A DNA stretch of 64,000 nt from Nematopogon swammerdamellus (GCA_946902875.1 OX336342.1:9913523-9977522); one strand, 5' to 3'. Numbered from the stretch's first letter, positions 9,240 to 22,007 are shown. A program made the numbers and translations. Notes: generated from the letters alone by a model not told the origin.

Positions 9240-12200
9240 GACTGGCCACTTCTCACCTTGGCACGGTTATACTGTTAGGTAGTGCGGGAAAAGGACCCTG
9301 TATCTTGTTGCAATGTGAAGGTTGACTTGCCTGGATGCAGCATGTTGGTATGTGTGGGAGATAGGTTTTATGGATGCCATGTCGGAGTGTTGGTTATCTG
9401 TGGAATTGAATATACGTTAGTGTGGTCAGCAGTATAACGCTGTTTATTTCACTGCTTGAGATGTGGGTTGGAATAAAATATATATATCAGTTTGTGATTG
9501 TATGTATTTGTCAAGCAGTAATGTATATAATTGGCTGTAGAGCAGAAGTTTGATATTAGATGTAACGTTTCAGCTAATTAGAACATTATAATTGTGCCAA
9601 TTAATATAGATAATGGAAGGGACTACAGTTTTACAACGATTCAGAAAGATGAAGTTAAAAGTGTTTGTTGAAAATCAAGCAAGAAGGCTATTAAGCGCCT
9701 AGTCCGAGGCGACACGCAATAGAATTACTAGTTGATGGTTTGTTGCGGTGTGTTGTCGAAGGCGTATTTCACTATCAAACAGTGTAGATCCATTTTATCA
9801 ACTTAGTTATGAATTGGAAATGTTGGATGGTATGTATTTGAGGAAGTATGTTTGAGCTAATGTAGGTATATGGATTCCGTGTTAACTGAAGTCATATATT
9901 TTGTGTATGGGAACGAAGCATAAATATTTGTCTAGTTGTATGAGTTTGTTCATTTTATAAAAGCGAGTACATGGATATATTAGTATTTATGTATTCTTAC
10001 AACGTGATTGGGAGTTAGAAGATAAGATAGTCGTATCTTGTCTCACTAACATTATTGGGGAAATTGAATGGATGTGATGACGGTCTAATAGAAAACGTAT
10101 GCATTAACTTTTCTATGTAGAAATTCAATTCTGAAGATGTGTATTATTGGATTCCATTAATTATCTTATGTCAACGTATTGACTGGAAGTGGAGGTTTTC
10201 CTATATTAAGTATCCTGTCTGCGGATGTCGGAGCAAGACACTGTTGTCCAGAAAAAAATTTTTTGCCTGACGTACTCAGCCCATTGCCACTGGAGGTGGA
10301 CAGTAGATGTTGCCTGTTTTATGGGTCGGTTGTATGTGAGCTGTTTGCTTGTGAAAATTACGTGAATGAAGGGGTGGGTCTAAGAGTTGCCGGAAATAAT
10401 ACATTGGTGCCACCATTTTGAATAGAGGATTGATGCGGCTGTATGGTTGATTCGAGTTTGGTTCAGTTCAGTGTGGCCAGCATTAACGGGGTAGGTAGGC
10501 ATTCGTGTGAAACCTGTTCCGCCAAATTATTAGAGCAAATAGCTTAGATATTATAAGTAGATTATTAATTTAATTTAAATACGATTTAGATTTTGAAAAG
10601 AATGAAGTGAGGTCGTATATTGGCCGGTCATTCATTATATTCACACAAGATGCAAAACCGTGGCGGCATTTCAGTTCTAGGCTTTCTGAGAATCAATATG
10701 CGATTGGATAATCATTTAAATGTGGATGTTATAGAAAAGCTTTATAGAAAATCCATATTCCAAACTGATCTTCTTATGTGGAAATCTGTAAAATGATAAA
10801 ACTAGTATGAAATGCCCGGATATTTAATTCCACATTTTATCTTGAAAATCATTTAAAAATGGATAATTCCATATAAATGGTAACGTTGCTGTGGTTGTGT
10901 ATTAACTGACTCAGGGCGCCCGGTTCAAAAATATTTGAAGGAATATGGATCTTATCGCGAACAATAAGAACCATTGCTAGTGTTTGTTTTGCTTTCACAG
11001 CGTAAGGGGACCAGACTTGCGTACTAAAACAAATAAGTACCAACCTTACGGAGTGAATTTCGGAGTAAATCCGAAAAGGAGGAAAAAAAAAGGGGAAAGA
11101 AAATAAGTCGAATGGAGAAAGATTTGGTAGGGTACTCAAATACTCAAGAACCCGGGAAAATGGGAAAAAGAAGGAAAAAGGAAAAAAATTTAAAATTAGG
11201 AAATAAACATACCCACAGTTCACAATGTTCACATCATAGTGACATCTGAAAGGAAGTGGTTAAGAGGCAGGGAGGGAGTGAGGGGTTATGAAAAATGCTT
11301 AATGATTTTGCAGAAGCAAATTATACTTATACAATACTAGTATTATGTTTGGAAGTGAGTTTTGCGAAACATGGAGTATTCTATTTACTTGCCATCTATT
11401 GGTGTATTAGTGAAGTTTTGACATTACAACGTAGAAAATTTTGTTGGGCATTGTTATACATAGTGAGATAGGTGTCGCTGGAACAAAATAATTATATTTA
11501 AAATTCAAATTAAACTTTTCCTCCCTTTTACAAAAGTAAACATCAGGGCCCCTGCCGTGCTGGTTTCGCTCGCACGACGAGTTCGGGTTGCGTTCGACTC
11601 GATCGATCGCACGAAGCAAATTATTTTGGTACCGGCGTACGGGTGAGTGCGCATGCGAATGTTGTACAGGTGACGAAATTATCGAGCGAGTGTCGATCCA
11701 CCAATCTTGCCACTATTAAATTTTACTAAATGTATTATGCTACCTAGAATGCAAAGCGCTCATTTTGTCAGGTATCAAACGGTCAATATAGTATGTATAC
11801 TATTTGTCAGAATCTTTATGTTAATTAAAAGAGGAAAAAGAGTATTGACTAAATTGAAAACGCGTATAAATTGAACACCTCGATATTTAAGAGTAGCTAT
11901 TTAGTATTGGTAAAAATTACATCGTGGTAACACACGTGATGTTGGTTGTCGGTCGGTCAGCCAGTTGTGTGAGTGATGATGACAATCATTTTGAATCTCT
12001 TCCCCTCAACCCTCCGCCTTTCCTCCAGCCATATTACCTAGCCACAAAAATACCCCGATAACGGTACTAACGAGGTGAGACCGCGGTGAAGTGCGGAGGA
12101 AAGCGCATTTATTCGAGGAGAGGAGGTGCCTAGCCTATAATGCCTATATAGAAATTCCGACGGGTAATACATAGCTGTAGATACCTAACTATCTAAAAAT

Positions 12201-12400
12201 AAATAACTCCTGTATGTACCTATCTATTATTATCATACTTGGTTATACACTATAGCTCCACTACCGGTCACCTATAATTTAGTTACATAGGTAGGTACAT
12301 ACTTAGATAGGCACTGTCAAATTGATATGAGTCGTGTACTTAGAACACAAGACTTTATTTAGCATTAACAACGGTACCGTGCATGTGAGCCGGTCGGTAT
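9240..12400 (+). other. element interior, G-rich over C, no gene seen
   Basis: Sampled line 9301-9360 has 21 G and 7 C. No repeated arrays or recognisable protein frames were found. The minus-strand frame at 10849-11232 is dominated by Phe/Pro from a purine-rich stretch and is taken as chance. Confidence 0.4.
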
Positions 12401-12404
12401 TAAT

Positions 12405-12660
12405 GATAGTGGCCCCGCTGCGTTTCTCCCTGTGCGTGTAGAGGAGGAGGCGGCTGGGGTGCGGGGAACATGATGCCGTGCTGAGGGGCGGCGGGCTGGC
12501 CCCTGTCGCATTGTCGTGGTCCTTCCGCCGAGTCGTGCGGAGGGGTGGGTCTTCGTGCTTGCTTGCTGCTTGAAGTGGTTGGGTGTGTGTGGCGCGGCAC
12601 CGGTTGCTCTGCTTGCCTCGGTTGTCGGGTTGATGGTCGGAATGTGGCGTGTGGTATGTG
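12405..12660 (+). repeat. diverged dispersed-repeat copy (family B) inside the element
   Basis: It resembles 62368-62740 (reverse) and 57288-57575: CCCGCTGCGTTTCTCCC, TGGTCCTTCCGCCGAGTCGTGC and CTTCGTGCTTGCTTGCTGCTTG occur in the same order. It is an old insertion or capture by the giant element. Confidence 0.5.
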
Positions 12661-13379
12661 TGGTATGTGTGGTGTGTTGTGTGTGTGTGTGTGCCTAGGT
12701 ACAGACTTTATTCTTATTTTATTTTAGTGATAGGTACATAAGTACCTACTTGTATTTTATCTATAATATTTGAGTGAATACTTAATGAATGAAGGAATGA
12801 ACAACTTGTAGATAGAATAATACATGTTTAAATACCTCTACACTAGATTCAAAGAAGGGAATCATTAATTTGGCATGTGATCAACCTTGAGATTTTCTAA
12901 ACTGTCGCAGGGGATGATCAAAATCAATCAAGTGTTTGAGTGAGCGTATACGTCAAGATGACTCGAAGTCCGAGTTCACATTTCGTGCAACTTTGCCAAT
13001 GACTGTCAAAATGTGGTGGAACGACGTACGAGTTCGAGTAGACCACGAGACCGTTTCGTGCACTCACTCACTTGTACATTTGACAGATACGACGGTGCCA
13101 TTTATACCTACTCGTTCACTTTGCTCGAGCTCGTCGATCGAGTGGAATTACCACGGTCGGGCTGCTGAGTGTATAGCCTATTAAATGATAATGTTAAAAG
13201 TATGAGAGTTACATTAATCCGAATTAGTTTAAATTTATATTATTTATTTAAGGTTTACCATAACTAAAGATCTTGAACTTGCTCATTGATGAGTATTTTG
13301 AAAGGTAAAGTGACAGCGTAAAGTTTCGGCACGAATGTGTTTATATATTTTGTAGGGGGTCTTATATAAATACCTTGGT

Positions 13380-13545
13380 TCGTATTAGTCGGCAGCGGCC
13401 TGTGTCAGACTGCTGCTGGACGTGGGCATTTCCAGGGGTTTCCCACCTCGCTCGGTGTTTCACTTTAATTTTATTCTGCTCTTGCCTACCTATGGGGTTA
13501 TAGGTGCACTTAACTGAAGGAGGAGCGTTCCATTTTATGCTTAGG
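13380..13545 (-). repeat. possible dispersed-repeat fragment
   Basis: The minus strand is open for 89 codons (13362-13631) with a dense Lys/Arg/Gln segment. The nucleotide pattern looks like a transposon-derived repeat rather than a host exon. No family was identified. Confidence 0.2.
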
Positions 13546-13982
13546 CGTGGTCGACGATCGGGCGTCTGTCTGCTACAGAGTATCGGATAAACGACGAATG
13601 TGCTCGGACACTGCATATGATTGCGCAACATTTGTTGGAATGAAATTATGGATATTTATTTATATCTGTATGTGTAAGATTGTTTGGATAACTTTTGTTG
13701 TAATTGGGCGTTGCCAATGGACGAGCATACTAGAGAAGTAATGGGTATGCATTCTGAGTGAACGGTTCCGGACGAATGAATGTGTGAGGGGATGATCAGT
13801 GCCTGAAACTTTTGAAGTTCGTTACTTCCAGGAATTCATAACGGAAAGTGTGAATTGGTAAAAGTTTGAATCGAGGTTAAATGATAATTTCTCACAGAAT
13901 AGTTTGTGAAGTGGAATTGTAAGGGGTATTACGGGGTTTGAGTGATTTAGGGGATTAGGCATTGGATGGGTACTTGCTGAGA

Positions 13983-14369
13983 ATGTTAACAATAATGGAA
14001 GAAGAACACCAAGAAACAATAGGAACAGCGGAGGAACAGGAGCCAAAAGTAGGGAGCAGACTTCAACATGATTTACACAGAAGACAGAAACGGTTGGAGA
14101 AAGACATAACGCTTCACAAAAAAAAATCAAATATCAGGAAAGTCAGGAGAGAGAAACTAATATCAGAATATGAAGGACAACTTCAACAAATCACACAGTT
14201 TGTGACGACGGAAATGAATTGGTTGTCCAAACAGAAGAGCAAGAAACAAGAATCAGACGGGCCTGAGAGAGAAGGATCCATCATCAATCCACAGTCAGAT
14301 TTGATTCCGGTTATAGAAGACTACATAGACCAGAATTTTAACCATATAATTAACACATTGGAGTTTTAA
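13983..14369 (+). CDS. 128-codon charged, coiled-coil-like ORF, only coding candidate of the giant element
   Basis: The first ATG after an in-frame TAG (13956-13958) is at 13983, giving 128 residues; a second ATG follows four codons later. The product is rich in Glu, Lys, Gln and Arg. Residues about 10-95 look helical and coiled-coil-prone, with a basic patch containing LHKKKSNIRKVRREK. A more hydrophobic C-terminus ends ..HIINTLEF. There is no zinc knuckle, protease, RT or integrase motif. It lies just upstream of the 20-bp minisatellite, without an obvious promoter of its own. It could be a remnant or novel gag-like nucleic-acid-binding protein, a captured host exon, or chance. Codon use is A-rich, unlike the G/T-rich DNA around it, which favours it being real. 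Confidence 0.4.
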   Translation: MLTIMEEEHQETIGTAEEQEPKVGSRLQHDLHRRQKRLEKDITLHKKKSNIRKVRREKLISEYEGQLQQITQFVTTEMNWLSKQKSKKQESDGPEREGSIINPQSDLIPVIEDYIDQNFNHIINTLEF

Positions 14370-14420
14370 AAGAAAAAAAACTAAATCTAAACAGATTTCA
14401 TTAGTAAAGATTTTATTTTG

Positions 14421-14670
14421 TTTTCCATTCATACAGGGTGTTTTCCGTTCATACTGGGTGTCCATTCATACAGGGGGTTTTCCATTCATACAGGGGGTTT
14501 TCTATTCATACAGGGTGTTTTCCGTTCATACTGGTGTCCATTCATACAGGGGGTTTTCTATTCATACAGGGTGTTTTCTATTCATACAGGATGTTTTCCA
14601 TACATACAGGGTGTTTTCCGTTCATACTGGGTGTCATCCATTCATACAGGGTGTTTACCTTTCATACAGG
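14421..14670 (+). repeat. ~20-bp minisatellite, about 12 copies
   Basis: Units of the type TTTTCCATTCATACAGGGTG repeat head to tail with small variants (CCGTTCATACTGG, TCTATTCATACAGG). All three plus frames are open through it, which gives spurious ORFs rich in Ser-Ile-His-Thr-Gly. Confidence 0.85.
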
Positions 14671-14671
14671 T

Positions 14672-15012
14672 TTTGGGTTAATTCACGTGCGTCCCAGCGT
14701 GAATTCCTTATAAAAAGGGGGGTCACTTAACATTCTCTGTTAGGGTTTTAGGTTAATTCACGAGCGTCCCAGCGTGAATTCCTTATAAAAAAAGGGGGGT
14801 CACTTAACGTTCTCTGTTAGGGTTTTAGGTTAATTCACGTGCGTCCCAGCGTGAATTCCTTATAAAAAAGGGGGGTCACTTAACGTTCTCTGTTAGGGTT
14901 TTAGGTTAATTCACGTGCGTCCCAGCGTGAATTCCTTATAAAAAGGGGGGTCACTTAACATTCTCTGTTAGGGTTTTAGGTTAATTCTTGTGCGTCCCAG
15001 CTAGAATTCCTT
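14672..15012 (+). repeat. ~75-bp tandem repeat with dyad and TATA-like box, 4-5 copies
   Basis: Each unit reads GGTTAATTCACG-tgcgtcccag-CGTGAATTCC, then TTATAAAA, a run of six G, TCACTTAAC and TTCTCTGTTAGGG. AATTCACG pairs with CGTGAATT around a 10-base loop. The last unit is diverged (TTAATTCTTG...CTAGAATT). Confidence 0.8.
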
Positions 15013-15154
15013 TATTATAATATGAGGACATTAACATGTTCGATAGGGTTTAAAATTAAATCTCGCTAGTTCTGGCGTGATGCATCTGTGATAAAAATTA
15101 CAATAAAGAACACAAGTACACATTGTTAATATAAGTTTAATTTTAAGGAGATTG

Positions 15155-15450
15155 ATTTTTGTTGTATTTTATGTAATTTAACAGTTTGTAAACAGGTTTA
15201 ATTTCATAGAAGAAGATTAATAAAATAAATTTTGTTGCATTTTATGTAATTTAACAGGTTGTAAACAGGTTTAATTTTATAGAAGAAAGTTAATAAAACG
15301 ATTTTTGTTGCATTTCATGTAATTCAACAGGTTGTAACAGGTTTAATTTTATTTAAGAAGATTGAAAATATGATTTTGATACATTTTATGTAATTTAACA
15401 GTATGTAAACATGTTTAATTTTATAGAAGAAGACTAATAAAATGATTTAA
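15155..15450 (+). repeat. ~75-bp AT-rich tandem repeat, 4 copies
   Basis: Units share TTTTATGTAATTTAACAG, GTAAACAGGTTTAATTT and ATAGAAGAAG and are followed by long A and T homopolymers. Confidence 0.75.
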
Positions 15451-15454
15451 TAAT

Positions 15455-15735
15455 AAAAAAAAAAAAATTTTTTTTTTCTTTAAAAAAAAAAAAAAAAAAA
15501 GAAAACAATCCTTCTAAGCATTTACAAACAGGTTAGTAAATATTTATAAAAAAAAAAAAAAAAAAAATTTTTTGTAAAATATATAAAATATTGACATTTT
15601 GTGTTATTTTACAGGTTACAAGAAAACCTACAAAGGAAAAGGATTGTGATAAAATAGGAACCAGAGAAAATTTATCTAATGGAATAACTTTGTAAAATAA
15701 AGTAAAATTAAAAAAAAAAAAAAAAAAAAAATGTA
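15455..15735 (+). repeat. homopolymer-rich A/T tracts
   Basis: Several A runs of about 10-20 and T runs of 9 or so interrupt a spacer that still shows a GTTACAAG motif. Length may be unreliable in assembly. Confidence 0.6.
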
Positions 15736-16121
15736 ATTTTATTAAGCGCCTTGTCAAAATTGATTATGTGAAACAACCTACTGTTACGCATAATCGTTAC
15801 ACTATACAAAACCTTCTTCAATTTCTATTATCACGTTATCTATCGGTGACTTTTATCATGTTAAGGATACTTTGTCGGTAGCGAGCGTATTGAATTGTTG
15901 ATAGACGTAGTTGTGGGTTACATTCTCATAAATACTGTAAATAAACCACTAGAGTAGTGCTCATTAAATTATTGTTAAAATAAATAGATTCATACGGGTT
16001 AGAAAATTAAAATTAAATTTCACAGAGTAAGTAAAGTCATGCGGGCGAAGAAAAAAAAAATAATAAATAAATATATTAATTAATTCTAAAATAAAAAGAA
16101 AAAAAAAATAATGAACTACTT

Positions 16122-17490
16122 GCATAGCCTAAGCCGGTGATGGTAAGGTGTGTTATGTGTTCTTCACGGACCAGTTCTGTCCTGCCGAACTGCTTACATA
16201 GCCTAAGCCAGGAGTGGTAAGGCGTGTATTGCATTGTAAACAGTGATGTACTGTATCGGTCCTTACGATAAATAATAATAATAATAATAATTCTCGTCTC
16301 CCGTCGCCGGCGAGAATACCGTCTTTTGTTTATGTCTGTTTGTATAAATTTTATATAGGTAATTTATTTTATAAATATATAAAATTAATATAAAAAAAAA
16401 AAAAAAAAAAAAAACGGGAAACAAATATGACAAAATAAATAAATAAAATGCTGTACAGTGAGGAGAGTTAGACTAAATTACTTCTAAATAAGAAGTAACA
16501 AAAATTTAAAATAGACTTGTTGACTTGAGTGGATGGTTTTGGATGTTTGTGTAAAATACGCGAGTAAACCTGCGGGTATTGTAGTGTCTGTACTCTGTAG
16601 TGAAATTTCCTTCTAATGAGAGCAGCGCTCTAACCTGAAGGGACCTTTACAAGGAATCAGGATACTTTGGCTTCGTTTGGTTTTCCCATACATTGCTTCG
16701 AAAATAATGTTAAATTAAATTCAGTGTGAAGAACACACAATTTGGGACTTAGAAAAGGTGAGGTGAAAATGCCTTAAGTGCAGAACTTTACATTTTACTG
16801 AGTCTGACTCACGCTGGGGAGGGATTATGACATCGTCTACTAAAGGCGTTCCGAACACAAAAAAATGGAGCGTTGGAAGTTCAGGATGACATTTTCTGGT
16901 CTATTTACAGTGAATGAGTGTAGTATTTGGTTTGAAATCATTAACCGGAGAAATGTTGGAGGAGTTAAAGTAGAATCGTTTACAAGCATACCGAGTCCGT
17001 CTATTCGTCAATAGGTGAGTTAGGATCCAAAATGATGCATGAGTCGATTTCGAAGTCTTTTGAAAATATGTATCCCGACTACTCTGCCTTTAATGGAAGC
17101 TTGTTGTGCTAGGATACATGCATAGCCTAAGCCGGAGGTGGTAAGGTGTGTTATGTGTTCTTCACGGACCAGTTCTGTCCTGCCGAACTGCTTGCATAGC
17201 CTAAGCCGGAGGTGGTAAGGTGTGTATTGCACTGTAAGCGGTGATGTTCTGTTTCGGCCCATACGGTAAAGGATGAGACTAGAGGTTCCTGCACTGTTGG
17301 GAAATCTGTTAGAGGCAGAATATAGGGATCTAAGGCTTTGAGGTGATAACTTTTGCCTAAATTCCTAGATTTATTAATAATAAACTAAATCAATTACACT
17401 AAAATATTTGTTTAATGTAGTATTGGCACGAGCTGCAAATGGAAGATAAGGGAAAGAGTGCAAACATGGTCTAAGCCGGAGGTGGTAAGG
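16122..17490 (+). repeat. dispersed copies of a TAAGCCGGAGGTGGTAAGG motif
   Basis: The motif occurs at about 16122, 16195, 17119, 17193 and 17465. The first four form two doublets of about 150 bp (16120-16270 and 17117-17270) sharing GTTCTTCACGGACCAGTTC and TGTCCTGCCGAACTGCTT. Between them is G-skewed sequence without a gene, a short AAT repeat at about 16268 and an A run near 16395. Confidence 0.75.
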
Positions 17491-17625
17491 TTGTGGTATG
17501 CATTCTAAAAATCTTTTCTCTTTAAGCTAAGGGAGATAAATCCTAAGCTGGAGGGTAAGAACTTCCTAAAGCACGTGGACAGATGGTGTTGAAAAAAAAA
17601 AAAAAACACACAAATTAAAAATTAT

Positions 17626-17831
17626 AGAAGAAGGGGGTCTCTGGAAGGGAACTTGAACCCTAACAGTGATAAATAATTATATATACAAACTTCTTGGAAG
17701 GGAACAATAAAACCCTAACAAAGAAGAAGTAATTTTCAAGATCATAATGTATATAGCTTCTTAACGAGATCAAGCGTCACGGAATGAGGTTCCGTTGACT
17801 TTGCTTCGTTACGAACCTCTATGCGGGCGAC
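17626..17831 (+). other. 3' end of interior with a displaced purine tract
   Basis: AGAAGAAGGGGG lies near 17626, about 195 bases before the right LTR. Two GGAAGGGAAC...AACCCTAAC repeats and a perfect ACGGAA/TTCCGT hairpin follow. No purine tract abuts the LTR. Confidence 0.35.
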
Positions 17832-20054
17832 TGTGATGGAATCACACAAGGTAAAAAAGATAAATATATAGCCAATAGTAATTCAAAGCTAAATTATAGA
17901 ACATTAAAACGTTTCATTAACAAAATAATTTATATTACAATTTAACTAATCACCTAATAAATTCAATCGTGACTGCACACTCCACTAAGAAATAAAATGG
18001 CGCGAACGGCCATTACAATACGACGCGCAATTAGACAAACAAGAAATATAATAACATCAGTTGGTTCGCATATAAAACACTATAGAGCGCCGAGGCGGGG
18101 AAGGTAGCATGAGGTAATCCTGACACGCGGTGAGAGGGGAACAAGACATGGGCGCGTACGAAACGGCGGAGAGGTGAGGTAAGAAGGCGCGCGTCTTGCG
18201 GGCGCGGGGTCAGAGATCGCGGTATCATCACGCCGTTTGAGCGAGGCATGAGGTAGCGAGTCAAGGAGCGCGAGTAGTGATTATTTCGCTGCGAGTTGTT
18301 AGTATGAAAGAATGAATTATTGTCAAGACACGATCGTGACACGCTCATACTGCGGGGCCACCGTACGTTTTGTTCCTATGTGTCAGAAACGTGACAAGCT
18401 CATACTAATAATTTATTTTTATTTCCATACTAAATTTGTGTCAGGACACGAATGTGACACGGCCATACTACGAGGCCGCCGTTCGATTTGTTCCTGCATG
18501 ACACAACCGTGTCCAGCACATACTAATTAATCTAATTTTATCTCCATACTAAAATAGTATCAGGACACGAATGTGACACGGCCATACTACGAGGCCACCG
18601 TTCGATTTGTTCGAGCGTGTCACAACCGTGTCCAGCCCATACTAAAAATTAAATTCTATCTCCATACGAAATTTCGCTCTGTGACACGAACGTGTCACGG
18701 CCATACTACGAGGCAACCGAGCGTTTAGTTCCTGCGTGTCAAGAACGTGTCACGGCCATACTAAGAGGGCGCCGTTCGATTTGTTCCTGCGTGTCCGATT
18801 CGTGTCGAGTCCATACTAATGATTCAATTTAATCTCCATACTAAATTCGTGTCAGGACACGAATGTGACACGGCCATACTATGAGGTCGCTGGTCTATTT
18901 GTTCCTGCGTGTCTGGAATCTGGACATGACGGAGTTTATGGGAATTTGAAGTTTCGTGATCTCTGTGAAGATATCGCACAGGGTCTAAAATTATTTTAAT
19001 AATTATTTATTAATGATTCAAACTAATACACTAAACATTTTATAAAGGGAAGAGTATATAAACAAAGTACCAGTTATTAAACAAAAACATAAAATAAAAC
19101 AAAACAACGTTTCATTGAGTATGACGCCAACATTCAAATAAATATCCGTTGGAGCGTGCGCGCGGGGCGGAGAGAGGTATGAGGTAAACAAGACAAGGGG
19201 TGAGGTATTACCGAGCTGCGGGCGCGCGTGGGCCGCGGGGCGAGGCGGAGCGACCTGAGGTAATTTGTCAAGCGGTGCGGGAGGGGTTTTCGTTAAGCGG
19301 TGTTAGTATGAAGGAATGGTTTCGTGTCCTGACATGAATAAAACACGACGATGGTAAGGAGATTTCGATTGGTTTCTGCGTGTCCAGGTTCCGTACATGA
19401 ATAGTATTATCAAACACGGAAGATGGTATCACGCATGTACAGGAATTAATATATAGACAATAAGAAAACTAACAACTTGGAACGTTAGCATTTTAAATGA
19501 AAATACTCGAAGAATATAGACGATATTAAACAAAAATATATAAATAAAACACTCCGTTATGGCGCTAAAAGTCGATTTATTAATAGAGCACATGTAATAA
19601 CATCAATTAATTTATATAACAAAAGCAACAGTTCTCTGCATGCGGAGATGCACAATGGGTGCGGGGAAGTGGTGTTAAAACCCCCGAAGTAGAGGTAAAT
19701 CGCATCGCTGACGAGCGAAACAGCTTTAGGTACCATGTGGAAGGTACGAAGAGGGTTTGTTTTCCCTCCAAAATCGAATTTATATCGTGTCACAAACGTG
19801 TCCAGTTCATACTAAAAACATAAAATTATCCTCCATACAAAATTACGAGTCCGGACAGAAACGTGACACGGCCATACTACGAGGCAGCCGATCGATTTGT
19901 TCCTGCGTGACACAAACGTGTCCAGCCCATACTAAAAATCGAAATTCAATCTCCATACAAAATCGCGCTCCGTGACACGAACGTGTCATGGCCATACTAG
20001 GAGGCCACCGTTCGATTTGTTCCTGCGTGTCAGGATTGTGACACGAGGAAAGAT

Positions 20055-20092
20055 TATAAAAGGAGAGGGAGGGGAGCGTGGGGAGTTCAGTC
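20055..20092 (+). promoter_or_regulatory. LTR core promoter copy (right)
   Basis: This is identical to 3308-3345. If active in the right LTR it would read outward into the flank beyond 22749. Confidence 0.6.
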
Positions 20093-22007
20093 TGTTTTGG
20101 GAGTCGAAGGAGACGGTCGTGCGTATTTAGCGAGAGCCCAGGTACGAAAGTTAGTACGGCTTCGCTCGCGTGAGTTTTCGAATAAGTTCGGGAAAGAAGT
20201 ATCGCTCGGCTTCGCTCGCGTGTATTTTCGATTGGGTTTTCCTAGTGAATAATTTCACTCGGCTTCGCTCGCGTGTATTTTTGATTGGGTTTTCTTAGTA
20301 AATGAATTTGGTAAAAAACCCCGGTGATTGAAATTAGTTTAATTTCGTGAATATTAGTGTGGGAATTTCTGTAAAGCTTTCGGAGTTGCAAATGAAGGTT
20401 GAGCTGGATTTTGTAATTTTGGGGGTGATATAGGGGTTTTCAACTAGTTTTACGGAAAATATTTTGGATGTTCTTTTTGAGCCTTTTGAGTTCTGGATGA
20501 AGGTCGAGCTGGATTCTGGAATCTTGACTGGTGATGGAAGGACTTCCAAAGAACTTTTACAATGACACTATGTCCGAACTGGCCTACCATGAGGACTGGT
20601 ACATTGGGAAGGTTTTCTTAGTTCATAAATGATTTTGTAAAAACCGGTGAATAAAGTTTGTTTGTTTCGTAAATTTTAGTGTGGGAATTTCTGTAAAGCT
20701 TTCGGAGTTGCAAATGAAGGTTGAGCTGGATTTTGTAATTTTGGGGGTGATATAGGGGTTTTCAACTAGTTTTACGGAAAATATTTTGGATGTTCTTTTT
20801 GAGCCTTTTGAGTTCTGGATGAAGGTCGAGCTGGATTCTGGAATCTTGACTGGTGATGGAAGGACTTCCAAAGAACTTTTACAATGACACTATGTCCGAA
20901 CTGGCCTACCATGAGGACAGGTACATTGGGAAGGTTTTATTTTATATTAAAATATGATGGACTGTGACCTGATCATAAATTTCACGTACATAAAGGAAGT
21001 CAGTGAATAGAGTTTGTTTGATTCGTGAATTTTAGTGTGGGAATTTCTGTAAAGCTTTCGGAGTTGCAAATGAAGGTTGAGCTGGATTTTGTAATTTTGG
21101 GGGTGATATAGGAATTTTCAACTAGGTTGCGAATTATATTTTGGATGTTCTTTTTGAGCCTTTTGAGTTCTGGATGAAGGTTGAGCTGGATTCTGGAATC
21201 TTGACTGGTGATGGAAGGATTTCCAAAGAACTTTTACAATGACACTATGTCCGAACTGGCCTGCCATGAGGACTAGTACATTGGGAAGGTATTTTAAAAT
21301 ATAGAGAAGATTAAAAGAAACAAAACCCGATCTTTAAATTCGTAAATCATACGTATATAAGAGTGTTTGAACCACGCGTAATTATTAAAAAATATGTCGA
21401 ATTTAAATATGTAAAATCAGTGGTTTTACCGTATTTTGATATAAAAGTATATTTTTATTAAGTGTTAACTTCGCGATTAGATTCAGTGGCGGGTGTTGTG
21501 GTTTCGTTTGAATTTATTGTTTTACGCTATTCTATTTGTAATGGTGTTTTATTTAAGGTGATTTTAGTGAATCGTGTCAGACCGGTTAGGATAGTGGAAT
21601 TCAAAGGTAAATTTTGTAATATATATGCATATGCAACATACTGGCTAGTTACGTTTTAGGATGTAGGGAGATTGCGTAAATCAGGTTTAAATATACCTGT
21701 ATAGGTTATGTAGATTATGACCAGCACACCATTTTAATAAACCCTTAAGAAAATATTCCTAATTGATTTCGGTGAAAGGTGGACCCCTGACCGCATCATT
21801 TGGAATAAAACAATTTCTGTAGGTATATCAATAGATAGCCACAGAAATATAAACCATAACATATACACTATACACTCACAATTAAAAGCATACACTTATG
21901 CCTTTAGGGAGGACAAAAGAATATCTTTTGAACTCCAACATAACACTACGAGATTAAATTGGTAAATCTGTCTGAAGATGTATATTTTGTACAGATCAGA
22001 AAACGGG

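Noticed and set aside
14418..14730. Three overlapping 87-91-codon frames rich in Ser-Ile-His-Thr-Gly
   Set aside because: They come from the 20-bp minisatellite, whose unit lacks stops in every plus frame.
14672..15012. Insect telomere repeats (TTAGG) because of TTAGGGTTTTAGG words
   Set aside because: The word occurs once per 75-bp unit and not as a TTAGG array.
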